Below are positions 22,672 through 35,147 of a DNA stretch of 64,000 bases, in pieces; position 1 is the first letter of the stretch; each line of letters opens with the position of its first letter. The translations under genes and the position numbers were made by a program. The notes beneath the pieces were generated by a model that worked only from the letters and a program-made list of their open reading frames with translations, did no database searches and had not been told where the DNA came from. The stretch covers positions 72,807,910 to 72,871,909 of the forward strand of contig JAUPFV010000001.1 in assembly GCA_036936605.1 (NCBI GenBank). The letters are read 5' to 3'. This DNA comes from Limnanthes douglasii subsp. nivea (taxonomy: Eukaryota; Streptophyta; Magnoliopsida; Brassicales; Limnanthaceae).

Positions 22672-22983
22672 TGTCGTGGCGTGATACATAAATGTATGAA
22701 ATATTAAGAACATTACATTAATGTTAAGGTATTCTACGAAGAATGGTATATTTATAAGTTATATTTGAATTATTTATAAATATAAGGAGTGTAATGAATT
22801 ATTCATTTATATAACTCATTCAGTTATAGAAATCTGACAAGTCTATAAATAATATCTGAAGCGTTGAATAAATGACAATTTTTTTCATCAATCTAAGACT
22901 GATTTCTGAAGTTACTTTCTCTCTCTACAATCTAACTTTCTCTTTTATTTTTTCTTACTAGAAACACAATTCTAACTCAATAA
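22672..22983 (+). repeat. Element C 5' LTR (left border uncertain)
   Basis: A TG start is possible at 22672 (TGTCGTGGCGTGATAC). TATAAATA lies at 22844-22851, followed by a TTTCTCTCTCTAC-rich leader. The right border is fixed by the primer binding site at 22986. No second copy is present to confirm the left end. Confidence 0.5.
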
Positions 22984-22985
22984 AT

Positions 22986-23002
22986 TGGCGACCACAGTGG
23001 GA
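22986..23002 (+). other. Element C primer binding site
   Basis: TGGCGACCACAGTGGGA, identical to the site of element A. Confidence 0.8.
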
Positions 23003-23085
23003 TTAATTTTCATTTGGTACTTTGATTTCACATCAAAAACCAAAAATTATTGACTTTTTCGGGAGTAATATCTTTCTTGATCGAT

Positions 23086-24660
23086 ATGGAACCAGTGAAT
23101 GAAGCTAATCCAACGGTTCGAAAAGCTATTGAAACTTAAAGATTTGAGTTACATAGGGAATGAAGTAAAGAAGATGATCCAATTCCGGTACAACAAGGTC
23201 ATTCTGATATTGAAGATCGGATGAACCAGTTGCTGGATAAGATAACAACGTTGAACGAGAAGTATGTTCAAAGAGAACAACAGATTCAGTCAGGTAGGAT
23301 AAGATTAAAGGTGCGATAGGTTGAGGAGAAAAGCGAATTGGACAATCAATATGATCGATTGTATACAAGTTATCAGATTCGAAGCGATCGAAAGACAACA
23401 CATTTTGAATCTGAAAAAAAACACCGAACTTCGTGAAAAGAAAAAAAGATAAACATAGGTACATCAAATCTAGCGCTGATGATTTTGATAGCTCGGAATC
23501 TGATAGAGGATTGTTTAAGTAGAGAAAACATCGGGGATCTTCGAAAAAAGAAAGAAGTCGGCGTCGAAAATCACGCAAGAAATATAAACTAAAAGAGATA
23601 ATGAGCCTCATTATATGAGGGATACTGAATGGTGTGAAGAGAATACCATCCAACTAATACCCAGGTGTAGCTGATCAGAATTTGTATGCTACTATGGGAA
23701 CAAGAAGAGATGACTAGTACGTACAATGAGTCGATTGGAAAAATTATCCTTTAATAGCTGCGATTAGGTTGATTACTCTTCCGAAGCGTTTTGATATCTC
23801 CAAGGTCGAAATAATTGATGGGATGCAAGATACTGATGATCATATTGAACAATTTAAGAACTATTTGATGAACTTCAAAGATGATGACAGACTGATATGC
23901 AAAGATGTTTCTCAGACCTTCAAATGCACTGCATTGAAGTGGTATGATAGGATTCCAAGGGGATCTATTACTAACTTTAAGAACTTTTATACAGCTTTCC
24001 GATGACATTTTGTGGGAAGCAAAAAGATGCATGAAAATTGAGATACAATAATACAGTGTAAGCAAGTTGCGGGAGAAAAATTGAAGGATTATATTAAGCA
24101 TTTTGTGTTAACAAAAGCGGGGTTGGATAATTGTGAAGAGTTGGTTGCTATGGTTGCATTTCGACAAGGGTTGTTACCATGAGATTTGGCAAACGAAACG
24201 AAAAAAAGAGAGCATTAACTTTTGGGGCCTTAATGGCTCAAGTGTTATATCAGATTAAAGTAGAGGAGTCCACACGAGTTCGAGGTGGACCTGACTCTGA
24301 ACAAAAAAATTCGAGGCATGAACCTACTAATCAAAGCTATCACGCACCTTCTCGTCCGAGGAAAAATAATAATTTACATCCTCGAACATGAGGGATTCCT
24401 TTTCAAGTAACAACAAATAATCAACATTACAGGCCAAGGCCAGAGTATTAAGCTGACTTGATGAGAATGTTGCTGCCATTTACAAGAAGTCTAAAGGCCA
24501 TGTGAGCTTTAGAAATCCAGATCCAATAAATAGACCAAGAGAAGAACGCAATAAAAGATTAGCAAGTATCATCATAATATTAGGCACAACACTGTTGATT
24601 GTATAGCTTTAAAGAAGGAGATACATGTTTTAATAGAGAATGTAAAATTAACAGCTTTTG
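23086..24660 (+). pseudogene. Element C gag, broken
   Basis: The N-terminal coiled, charged region (23086-23640) is split by stops near 23140, 23320 and 23450. The capsid block at 23769-24180 reads ITLPKRFDISKVE, DDHIEQFKNYLMNFKDDD, ALKWYDRIPRGS and EKLKDYIKHFVLTKAGLDN; a stop at 24003 interrupts it. A zinc-knuckle remnant at 24570-24640 keeps YHHN and VDCIALKKEIHVLIEN but has lost the first Cys pair. All blocks align with gag of A, B and D. Confidence 0.75.
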
Positions 24661-24979
24661 TTAAAGGGAAAAATAGTGGATCGAAAGCTTCATGTACATC
24701 GACACAACAAGTTTTTAACTCAAATTTGGAGGAGGAAAGTACACTGATAATTTAAGATACTAAATGTGATGAGTTTGATGCAATTTCAGAATATCTGGAC
24801 ACAGATCCAGATCGATTAATCTTACTAGATGTGGATGAACCAATGTAGTAGAATGAGTTCAAAGCTTATGTGAGTATTTTGAATCTTTAGCGATCTTTGG
24901 GCGATATTCTATATCTGACAATACTAATAGTTCCAGGAAAAGGCACGTTGTCAATTTGACTACTCAAGTAGAATGAAGA

Positions 24980-25530
24980 ATGTCTACTCATTTATATGGA
25001 AAGAATGATACTCCTTTATCTTATTTGATGAGGATGACCTGAGAGGAATAATGGGTCCTCATGAGGATGCAGTATTAGTAGAGGCTGATATATCTGGAAC
25101 TGAAATTCGACGTATTTTGATAGATACAGAGAGTTGTGCAAATGTGTTGTTCAAGTCTACATATGATAGGATATGTAATCCACCTGAATTTTTCGATCTG
25201 ATCGTACTATAATTGGTTTTACAAGGGTGACAACTTAAGTGATTGGTGAATTTGAAGGTGAAGTGTGTTTAGGAATGTCTTTTTAATAAGAAAGTTCAAG
25301 TCTTGTTCATGGTGGTTGAATGTCCAACCATCTACAATGCTATTTTTGGGAGATCTTGGCTTTGAAGAATGTATGTTATTGTGTCTACTATTTATCAATG
25401 CTTGAAATATGTCATTGGAGATCGTGTTAGAGTGGTTCGAAGTGAACAAAAAGTGGTAAGAGAATGTTGTGCAACAACTCTCCGAGTTCGAGGTCCTAAT
25501 TATGAAGAATGGATGGCTGAATAGCAATCA
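24980..25530 (+). pseudogene. Element C aspartic protease, broken, DTG changed to DTE
   Basis: The active-site block reads RRILIDTESCANVLF at 25110-25155, so the flap-side Gly of the canonical Asp-Thr-Gly is Glu. MVVECPTIYNAIFGRSWL follows at 25308-25365 and ends in a stop (TGA). The order and spacing match the protease of element A. Confidence 0.75.
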
Positions 25531-25559
25531 AAGGGGTTAACCTCGGATGAAGAGGGAAT

Positions 25560-26830
25560 AGATGATCCGAGGGAGACCCCGATTTCTTTAACAGTGAGTG
25601 AAGATATTGAAGAGTATATTTTTTCTAATGGGAACACTTTACGAATAGGAACATTGTTGTCTCCTACTTTGCGTTATCAGTTGTTACAATTCTTGTTTGA
25701 TAATTTGGATGTTTTCACTTGGAAAACAGAGGATGTAGTATGAGTTCCATCTGAAGTAATATGTCACAACCTAACTATAAATCCGAGGATTAAGCCTGTT
25801 ATTCAGAAGAGATGAGTTTTTTCTGTAGAAAAGTCAGAGGCTATTGTGGAAGAAGCGGATCGTCTCTCTAGCGTCGGACATATTCGGGAGGCGCAATATG
25901 TGTGACGAATGTGTTTTGACTTTATATATTTGAATCGAACGTGCCCTAAAGATCCATTTCTTATCCCTCGAATAGATCGGTTGGTTGATTCTACTTCAAA
26001 GAATAAAATTCTCTCTTTTATGGATGCCTTTGAAGGTTATAATCAGATTCAAATGGATCCAAAAGATCGGGAAATTACTACATTTATCACTGCTCAATAA
26101 TTAAATTGTTATAGATTCATGCCATTTGGGTTGAAGAATGCTGCAGCGACATATCAAAAGTTGGTGAATAAGGATTTTGCTCCTCAGATTGGAAGGAATA
26201 TGGAGGTATACATTGATGATATGTTGGTTAAAATCCCGATATATAGTAAACACTTGAAAGATTTAGAGGAGACCTTTCTAAAATAAGGGTCATTCGTTTA
26301 AAGCTAAATCCTGAAAAATGTACTTTTGGTGTCCGATCAGGAAAATTTCTGGGGTATATTATTAGTGAAAAAGGGATAGAGGCTGCTTTTGAACAATTGA
26401 AGGCTCTTTTTTCGATGACATCGCCTCATACTATAAAAGAGGTGTAAATCTTGACATGAAGGTTAGCTGCTCTTAATCGATTTATTTCAAGATTTTGTAC
26501 AAGTGTTTTCCTTTTTTCCAAGTGTTACGAAGACCTAAAGAGTCTGAATGGACACCAAATTGTGAAGTAGCTTTTTTTTAAAATTAAAAAATTCTTGTTG
26601 TCACTAGAAATTTTGTATAAGCCTCGGACTGGAGAGCAATTGTTTTTATATATAGCAATGTCTTATTTTGCTATGAGCGTTGTTTTGATATGCGAAGATA
26701 AAAGAGTTTCTAAGCCAGTTTATTATGTTAGTAAGAGTTTGTTGGCATCGAAGAAAACGTATTTAAAACTTAAAAAGTTGCCTTTGGTTTTAGTGGTGGT
26801 TGCTAGGAAGGTGCGCCATTATTTTTAAGC
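25560..26830 (+). pseudogene. Element C reverse transcriptase and RNase H, broken
   Basis: CFDFIYLNRTCPKDPFLIPR and SFMDAFEGYNQIQMDPKD lie at 25910-26070. MPFGLKNAAATYQKLVN and the catalytic YIDDMLVK follow at 26120-26230, then LNPEKCTFGVRSGKFLGYII at 26300-26370. The RNase H part LFLYIAMSYFAMSV and KPVYYVSKSLL is at 26640-26745. At least six stops or frameshifts separate these blocks. Confidence 0.8.
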
Positions 26831-27039
26831 TCACACTATTGTGGTCCGAACTTCTTTCCCACTAAAGAATGTGTTACAATGACCATACATTTCTGGTAGA
26901 ATGACCAAATATTCAGTAGAATCAGAAGATTTTGATCTCATTTTTGCTCCTAGAACAACTATTAAAGTTTAAGCTTGAGCTGTTTTGTTGTTTGAATTTC
27001 ATTCAAGCTGATCAGATGAGGGGAGATATAAAGAGGTCT

Positions 27040-27716
27040 TATCAGAAACTTCGATGTGGGTGGTTCGAACTGATGATGGTTCGAACATATTGGGATCTTG
27101 TGCAGGGGTTCAATTAGTAGCTCACTATTGGGAGGAAATGTATCAAGCTATTCGATTTGGTTTTCATGCATTGAATAATGAGGTTGCATTAGTTGGTTTA
27201 AGGCTTGCAAATATTTATGGAGCGATAATAGTTTGTTTGGAAACATACTCACAACTAGTGGCAAATGGGTATCTGAGGCTAAAAAAGATCATTTAATTTT
27301 GTATCTACGCGAGCTTCAAAATTTGAATCTTTGGTTTGAAAAAGTGAGTGTAGATCATATTAATCGAGGAGATAATATAGTTGTTGATTCTTTGGAAAAA
27401 ATTTCTTATACAGAGGAATATCCATGGATATTGCTACAGAAGAGTCCTTCGATTTTAACACGATCAGAACAATGTAAATATGTTGAGGATTTATTTGTTA
27501 CTCCAGACATGATTCGAAGTGATTGGAGGTCTAATATCCTTGATCTTTTACTAAGAGGTACGTCACCTCAAGATACACAGCTAACTAAAATGTTAAGTTA
27601 CAAGGCCCATGTTTATGTTGTATTAAATAAAATCTATTACAGAAAATATTTAAGTACAACATTGCTACATTGTTTGGGTAAGAAAGAATCTCAAGATTTT
27701 ATCTGAGTTGCAACAG
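27040..27716 (+). pseudogene. Element C second RNase H and integrase N-terminus, truncated
   Basis: WVVRTDDGSNILGSCAGVQL opens the second RNase H at 27055. DHINRGDNIVVDSLEKISYTEEYPWI at 27350-27430 is the linker to integrase. YYRKYLSTTLLHCLGKKESQ at 27635-27695 is the start of the integrase N-terminal region. The homology to A (CLGAEESQ) stops at about 27716, just before the HHCC zinc site. Confidence 0.75.
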
Positions 27717-29669
27717 TATCTCCTCAAAAACTTGATAGTGACTCAAAGAAAGCACATAGTTCACTAACTTTTTCTCTCACAACCGGCTCTTCCACCATAT
27801 TGATGGACTTTCTGTTTGACTTCAGATCTAAATACTCCATTGAAATATCAAATGCATCGATAGATTCGTCGTCAATAGGTTATGATTATCATAACATGTT
27901 CTTGCTTGAAGATATTTTTTTTTAGAGCAACCAAAGAATTCTTCTTTACAAAATTTTCCAGCTTCCTATTTTTGATCAAGGCCTGTATATTGTTTTTCAA
28001 CGCCACACAATTCTTTTGTGTCATGCCCAATGTCCTAATGATACTTACATTACATATATCTTATGTTCTCCCTCAGAGCATGTATTGGAAATGGCTTACG
28101 AAATTGTACGTGCGGACGTGTTTTCTCATGAGATTGCGGCTGCACACTATGTTAACTAAGAAAAATGTGTTGGTTTGACACATTTGTTTGACATGGGTCA
28201 GACATGATGTTGAGTATTCACAGCTGGTGTGTAATATTTCATTCTTTGAGGTGCTTGAATTTTTGTTTGAACTGGTGCTTGACCTCGGACAACACTTGTT
28301 ATATTTGAATTTCTACGTGCTACCATCGAACTTTGACGGAACTGGTTTTGCTCAAACTGTGCTAAAGAATTCCTTTTCGACGCTTATATTTCCTTCACCA
28401 GAATTATTTTTTTTACTTGATCCAACAACGTCCCAAATGTCATTGCTTGCCTTTCTACTGCGTTATCCTTAATTATTTCGAGCAGGATCCCATTCACAAA
28501 GCAGCCAAATCCACTTTATCCTCAGCAATATCCATGTTAGTCTTAGCCTTGATAAAATACTTCGTATAATCCTTAAGACTCTCTCCCACTTTATGCCTAC
28601 AGTAAATAATTGTATCCCCATTCGCTCTGAACGTTTTTCTTCCCACAAAGTGCTGAAGAAACATATTCCAAAACATATCGAAATTTTTAATGCAACCCTC
28701 GTGTAAACGATTGTACCACTTTGAAGTTGCGTTCTTAAATAGTTGGGAGAAGATTTTGTATAAAAGTTTTTCATCGTCATCATAGTTAATCAAATTTTTT
28801 TAGAATTTCTCCATATGACTATCCAAATCTTGTTTCCTATGAAACTTTTTCAGCTTAGAAATATCAAACCACTTAGGTAGATTCCCTGAAAGGATTTCCG
28901 GGGAGAAGGGAGACGACATCTAATTACGAACCACTTTATACGCACTGCCTCTAGGCCTTCATTCAATGTTGTATATAAACCTTCTTCAGATGGATAGGTA
29001 AATTGATTACTCACACGATACTCGAGATTATATCTTCCAGAAAAAATATGCATACATGGAGTTACTAGTTCCGGTTTAGCTATATTCAAAATCCTATCTG
29101 GTTCCTCGGAACCAAGCCCTTTTTTCATATGCTTGGACTTTTCCCTCTTTGAACCCTTGGCTCTATGAGATGTCCGATGAGCACCTTTTCACCTCATCGT
29201 ATCGTTTCTCTTGTAACTTTTTAAACTTCAATTATCCTTTTTTAAAGAAAAATTTTCATCCAAAATGTACGTTGAATATTCACTTGATTATGTTGAGTCA
29301 TAACGATGTTCAGATCTCACTCTTCTTTTTGAAGAATAATGGATTTTCATATGACACCTCTCATCGGTACGAGAAACATATTCTATGTGATATTTTCCAA
29401 CTTTCTGTTCTCTTCAGACCTCTGATTTAAGTCTCTGTGAAATTAATATAACTTACTTTTCAACATTCAATCTTTCAATGTATTCCAAAAGTTCTTTCCA
29501 CCGAGCTACTAAGACATTCTTCTAGCAGCTCCTCGGCATATCGATCATTCTCGTTTTCTTCATTTATTAACTGTTCCTCAACCAAGAGATCTCTAGATGA
29601 GTCTCCGACCATACGGTTATTTGTAGCAGTCTCTAGCTCTCCTCGCATTGGTGTCTCCATCACTCCCAC
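27717..29669 (-). pseudogene. Element D gag, broken
   Basis: The N-terminus at 29669-29475 is acidic (MGVMETPMRGELET, EENENDRYAEELLEE). The capsid block at 28910-28494 holds EILSGNLPKWFDISKLKKF, LINYDDDEKLLYKIFSQLF, SKWYNRLHEGCIKNFD and ESLKDYTKYFIKAKTN. A zinc-knuckle remnant with KNCVALKNNIQALIKN lies at 28050-27950. The final linker YLDLKSNRKSINMVEEPVV is at 27830-27770. Frame changes occur near 28800 and 28490, with further stops downstream. All blocks align with gag of A and C. Confidence 0.75.
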
Positions 29670-29689
29670 AATGTGTTAGAATAATACTA

Positions 29690-30165
29690 TGTTTTTGGAA
29701 TAACGATTCAGGGTACCAATCGGTTTTTCCACAAACAAAGCCAATGATAGTTCCAGAGATTTCTTAGTGAAGTTTCATATCATTACGATGTTTGTATGGG
29801 GGTATTTGTCACAACATATTCTTATACAAGTGCTTTTAGAGATAAAAATGAAATGATTAGAGAGAGAAAGAGACAAAAGAAATAATATAGTAATAATTGT
29901 CTAATGATTGGATCATTTTCCCCAAGATGGGTGGTCCTTTATATAGTACAAGTCGTAAATCCTTTATTTACATTTTTACCCCTTTTTATGTGAGTCTTTA
30001 AACCCGCACAACTTTACTAAATCTAACCATAAATATTAATCATTACACATGACCCCTTAACATTACATACTTGTGATGTTTTATCCTTAATACTTTATTA
30101 CATCAAATCAGTTTTTTTGTTTATCTAATTTTTCTTATTCATCACGATATTTTCTCCCATTATCA
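29690..30165 (-). repeat. Element D LTR (5', minus strand; outer border uncertain)
   Basis: The minus strand has CTATATAAAGG at 29946-29936, then a TCTCTTTCTCTCTCTAATC leader and the primer-site-like string near 29685. The outer end may be a TGATAATGGGAG at about 30158. There is no second copy to confirm it. Confidence 0.45.
29936..29946 (-). promoter_or_regulatory. TATA box in the element D LTR
   Basis: CTATATAAAGG on the minus strand, about 250 bases before the inferred LTR end. Confidence 0.5.
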
Positions 30166-31829
30166 ATAATAACTTTGCCGGAATAAGTGTTATCAAAATA
30201 ATTTCTTTATGATATTTGTGTCTTGCTTTGAAAATATAAACTGAAAGAAGCTTATATATATGCATTGGAGGTGATAATGTTTTTTTATTAATAGTAAATT
30301 ATAATGCATTGGTTTATAATATTATCATTTCAAACTTGGATTTTTTTAAATGTTAAACCTCAGTAACTATACTTTAGTATGGGAAATCATTCTCTATTTT
30401 TTATATGCAAATTTATTATGAAACCTTCCCTTCTCCAAAGAGGTAATAGTTTTTTCCAACATAGATCAATCACGATCACTCACTCTGGAATATGAGGACA
30501 TAATAGTGAAAATTTGCTTGAGACTACTCTATCATAAACTTAGGTGAACTATGTGAGGCTAGTTATCTTGATTGATATCATTAGACAATTTTTTTACACC
30601 ACTATATAAATAGAGATCCAATATGGTTTTCAACATGTGATCCCTTCTTAAGTGAAGTTAGTAAAATAGAAGGATATAAGGCTTATAAACAAGTCTAAGT
30701 AAAATATTTTTAAGGTAAAGGATCTTGAATATAATAATAATAATATATCTTACATCACTCAAATGGAAGAGTCTGCATGAAATCCATAGGTTCTGTGACG
30801 GTTGCAGTCAACCTTCTATAGGTGTTTGGCAGTTTTAAGAATTTGTTCTCCTTATTAACTTTAAAATACATATCATGCAACTCACCATTACAAATGAGCA
30901 CTTATGTTACCGAGAATCGATGGATTTATCCACTCTATTTAACCAAAGAGATAATATAGATCTAATACATGGATAAATTTCTTCATCACCACCAAGAATA
31001 ACATGACACTCGTTGATGATTTTGTTTTCTTTAAAAATCAAATAAGATTAATCGGTTGGTGAAGATAAGAAGATTCTAATAAGGTAGATGGTAGAAGAAT
31101 AGATAAAGAATATATTTTTAATGTATATGGTTAACAAAAATCAATAGAGGTTTTTATTATCTCTCTTATAAGGGTTTCCGAGTTAAAATTTATAAACTAA
31201 GATCATTTTTCCACCAACGATAATGATTCGACCATTGAGAAATTTTTTGTTGCTCGCATACTGTTTACAATATTTGATAGGGGTAGATAGCTTAACCCAA
31301 TCATAATATTTGTCATTACAGAATATGAAAGTGCGGATCACGCATACAAATTTTGTCTTACCGCTAATTTCGAAGATAATGACGTTGGTGCCTCAACAAC
31401 CTTCAAAATAAGGGTTTATATACAAGGATACACCATTTGAAAGTAGGTTAAGAATGATTCTAGATCAATTTCATGCCATTATATATATATGGAACTTATT
31501 CGACATCAAATTTGTATGTCAAGTCATGCATGATGTCAAGCTAGGATTGTCTCAAGAAGACATTGCATTATTTATACACTAGTCATCTCTAAAGTCTTTG
31601 TCCATATCACAACGACTTAATAGTTTCTAATTACTATGTTCTACAGGTATGCCTTTGATCACTCTACATGTAAGTAAGATTACAACATGAAATCTACAAT
31701 AAGATATAATAAGCTTACAATAAACAACATGCTTTAAGATGATCCATAATACCATATATTTTTGTATTTTATTTCTAAGATTAATTAGAAGTTCATAAGT
31801 GATATTGGTAGATATTATGGCCAATCAAC
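30166..31829. other. Unassigned old repeat DNA
   Basis: No gene could be recognised. Short ORFs show no known domain. On the minus strand near 31310-31250 a string YYDWVKLSTPIKYCKQY faintly recalls the DWL region that follows plant retrotransposon proteases; I do not rely on it. Confidence 0.4.
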
Positions 31830-32830
31830 ATATTCAGTCTACCTCACACTTTCGTTTCTCATTTTTAATCTATTTTGTGCATCCACACCTTACTTGTCTC
31901 CACAACCTAACATAACTCGCCTTTCACATATCAATAACCAGTCTACGTTTCTCTTGCATGCTAGATAACCTTCCATTATGTTGGTTTCACCTAGTCTCTC
32001 ATTGTAACCTTAACATGAGTTAATTATCTTGTGCGAGACAACCACCATAGAGTTGGGTCAACTCGTTGAAATTATGCCTCATAACATTAAATTATGCTTC
32101 ACTTTAGCACTACAACTTGGGTGAATGGTACCGACTTTAATACAATTTATCACAACGTATTATATTTCTCCTATGATGTTCTTATAGCATGCATGCCTAA
32201 CGAATTGCACCATCATTTCTTATATATCATACAAGTATAAAAAAATGATGCAACCATTTAATATAATTATATTTCATTAGAAGACTCGAGTTACTATCAA
32301 CATGCTATAAGAGCATATCATTATATGCACAAATATTTTAAATACAGCTCAAGTCTTCTAATGATAGGTACTTATACTGAATCTTAATCATCCAACCGTT
32401 ATATTACTTATATGTGGGAAATGCTAGTTTATGTTGCCAAGTGTGCATGGCATGGATGCCTCATGGGTAAAAACAATTATGACTATGACAAGTGGTATTA
32501 AATCTAATATCCATATTCTAATGTACATCGCTAAGTTAGGGTAATTTCATACTAACAGAGCATAATATCAATGAGTCGGTAACCACAATGTAGGTTATCT
32601 CGCACGTAGTAAGTATAGACTGATTATCATCGTGTATAACGTAGCTCATCTTGAGGGTCTAACAAGAGAGTGTATGAGCCCACCATGATGAAATATCATC
32701 TCATATATAAGAGAAGTATAAAATTATTATTGGTGTGCGAAAGGTGCTTGTGTTAGGTTGTAGTGGGAAGTAAGGTATAAGTGCACAATACAAATAAAAT
32801 ACTGATACAAAACATGGAACAAGCAAATTA
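31830..32830. repeat. Diverged large inverted repeat
   Basis: The left arm (about 31830-32290) and right arm (about 32348-32830) are inverted copies. Innermost, CATTAGAAGACTCGAG at 32275-32290 matches CTCAAGTCTTCTAATG at 32348-32363 at 15 of 16 bases when inverted. Further out the arms share, in the right order, GTATTAAA, GCATAAT, a TCAA-GAGT block, a GGTT-TCTCGCAC block and a GTTAGGTTGT block (31915 and 32753). Overall identity looks like 60-70 per cent, with indels. Confidence 0.6.
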
Positions 32831-32989
32831 GTTGGTAGAGACGCACACAAAATTTGGAGAAACGAATTAAGACATGTATGCCACTACAAAAATAAAGGTC
32901 ATATTAGAATTCTAAAGTGAAGATGTATACCGATGTGGACATTAGAGTTATAATTTGACTAGTCATGATGAATACATTCACGAATCTAA

Positions 32990-33011
32990 TGGAGGAGAAT
33001 GTCACGACCCG
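32990..33011 (+). other. Candidate polypurine tract and LTR start
   Basis: GGAGGAGAA at 32991-32999 is followed by TGTCACGACCC at 33000. This is the usual layout at the 3' LTR start of plant chromovirus-type Ty3/gypsy elements. No pol could be recognised upstream and the LTR end is not fixed. Confidence 0.4.
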
Positions 33012-34930
33012 TTTTCCCATAGAAAAACTAGACATAACTTATCTACGCAAATGATATATAATGTTGGAGTTTCTTCGAACTAACTCATTTATCCTAATGA
33101 CATGTAGTTATATTGAACCTCTCTTATTCGATATTTATATTTTTGTATGTCACATGAAAAAATTTGGTTCGTATTGTTAGGCATGCACAATATTAGAATT
33201 TCATGGGAAAAAACTTTATGCCCATAACTCGTGAGTTGTGTATGGCAGAAATGTTTATTTGTGGCATGGTTCAGTTTTGATTTTAAGTGACAAACCACCT
33301 AAACCTATAAGTCAGAATTAATGGGCTCTTATTATTTTCTAAAATATCACTAATTCCAAGATAATGTCTCTAAATTAATACCATTAATATTCTATCATTT
33401 TTGGTAATTTTATAAACAAACTTATAATTTCAAAATATGACTTGTAAATAATGGAAATTTTGTTATAATGTATACCACTAATTCCGAGCTCACAGGTTAG
33501 AATTAACGATTTTTATTATTTTAAAAATAATATCTCTTGTGTTAAAAACGAGTAATATTATCTATATGTTGGTTATATTTAATAAAAAAAACATATCCAA
33601 TGCATACACCTAATCTATTGGTTGTTTTTAAATTTTATCGTATACCTTTTTCACGCTAGAGTATTCACCGTGATATTCAAATTTCTTCATGGATATCCTC
33701 TTACATGAGGATCGAGACAAACTTCCAATTAAGTTTCGGTTGCTACGACATGATAATAGTTTTAACAACTATTCTAGTAGTGGTATTAAGTCGAGGATGT
33801 GTACAAGTTAGAGTCTGATAAGTATTTAATTCTTGTAGAGACTTCCATCCTATCAAGACCTGTAAACATAATTATTCAACAAATAACTAAACCAAATACT
33901 CAACAAATAACTACACAAATTTCGATCCAAAGGTTAATATTACTTAAATTGCAATTTGAGCTGATTTTACGGGTTGAAATTAGTTGCTTCCGCAGCTAAA
34001 AAGATTTCCACCCATGGGTTTGAAATTAACTCTAGTTGCAACTGTGGGTTTTGAAGCTAAAAAGATTTCCACCCATGGGTTTGAAATTAACTCTAGTTGC
34101 AACTGTGGGTTTTGAATCGCGGATCGAAATCATCTCATATTAAATATCCAAAACAATTTCAAATCCGCTACAAATTTCAAATTACAAATTTTATAACAAA
34201 AAATGTATGGTTAGGTTAATTAATAAATACTACCTAAAACGAATTAATATAAGTTCGAATTCTAAATATTTTGGACATAAATTTATTATTCGAATTCGTA
34301 GTTTTAAACAACCAAAATTCAAAATAAATAAATAAATATATAGTTGAAGTATGATAAAAACAACGATTTCATATTTTTATTTTACTTTTGAAAAGGTATT
34401 CTTGAAAAATCTTGGGGTTTGATTTTTGAAAAAGGTTGAAATATAATAATATTTTTAACAAAATACCTTAAATAGACTTTTTTATGTTTTAAAATAATTC
34501 AATATTTTTTAAATTATATTTAATAATTTGAGGACACTTTTAAAGAAAACACGGACCCACTTAGAACCAAAACTTTAATATAAATACATTTTTAAATTCA
34601 TTTCCGTTTTATTTTAAGACGAGAGAAACTTTTTAATGGAAACGGTCATATACTTAGATTTTTATTTTATTTTTATATAAAATGATAATTAAATAAACAT
34701 TATTGTGTCTTTTAATACAATTAGGTTTTATAACTTTTGCGTGTTGTATAACTTACCTTTTCCGATTTTTGTTTTCGATCTTTGCTCTTTTGCTCTTACT
34801 TCCTAATTACAACTACACTGATGTCTCAACACAAACATTACATTATATATGTATTACGTCAAGACAAAAGAATTGTGTACCAACTACCAACTCCAAATAA
34901 CTTACATAACTATAGATACAGATATATACA
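33012..34930. other. AT-rich DNA, possibly the LTR starting at 33000
   Basis: No gene is seen. It contains a perfect 61-bp tandem duplication and a TATA-like TAATATAAATAC near 34576. Otherwise it is AT-rich without recognised features. Confidence 0.35.
33994..34115. repeat. Perfect 61-bp tandem duplication
   Basis: The unit starting AGCTAAAAAGATTTCC occurs at 33994-34054 and 34055-34115 with no difference that I can see. It must be recent relative to the decayed DNA around it. Confidence 0.9.
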
Positions 34931-35147
34931 TAAAATCTAATAAAATCAGTTAAGTACACGTCAAACTTGATTAGTGAAAAAGTTTCGATGCATGGGCCCA
35001 TGATGATATACAACCGGTCTTCGTTCTTTTAAGGGTATAACAATCTACTCCCTAACAATATGTGGATAATGCATAGATTCAATTTTATCTATTTCATTGT
35101 AACACCTGTATACAAACAAATTGAAAATGCCTACACTTTGTATCAGA

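Larger units (their letters stand above)
22672..27716 (+). mobile_element. Element C: partial Tat-like Ty3/gypsy retrotransposon
   Basis: A 5' LTR candidate, primer binding site, gag, protease, RT-RNase H and second RNase H follow in order on the plus strand. The copy stops inside the N-terminal region of integrase at about 27716, where minus-strand element D begins. It is clearly more decayed than A or B and its protein blocks are a different subfamily (for example EEYPWILLQKSP). No 3' LTR is present. Confidence 0.8.
27717..30165 (-). mobile_element. Element D: partial Tat-like retrotransposon, minus strand
   Basis: Read on the minus strand it has an LTR-like region (30165-29690), a degenerate primer binding site near 29685 (ACATTGTGGGAG), and gag. 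It ends in the gag-protease linker (CAFFESLSSF, GDTVAT) at 27717, directly against element C. No pol is present. Its LTR leader differs from C, so it is not simply the inverted other half of C. Confidence 0.7.

Noticed and set aside
28188..29430. Plus-strand ORFs with membrane-like composition
   Set aside because: They are the reverse of the gag pseudogene of element D, whose blocks align with three other gag copies.
31200..31320. Possible retrotransposon protease on the minus strand
   Set aside because: Only one weak DWV-type string; no active-site Asp-Thr-Gly and no neighbouring RT could be read.
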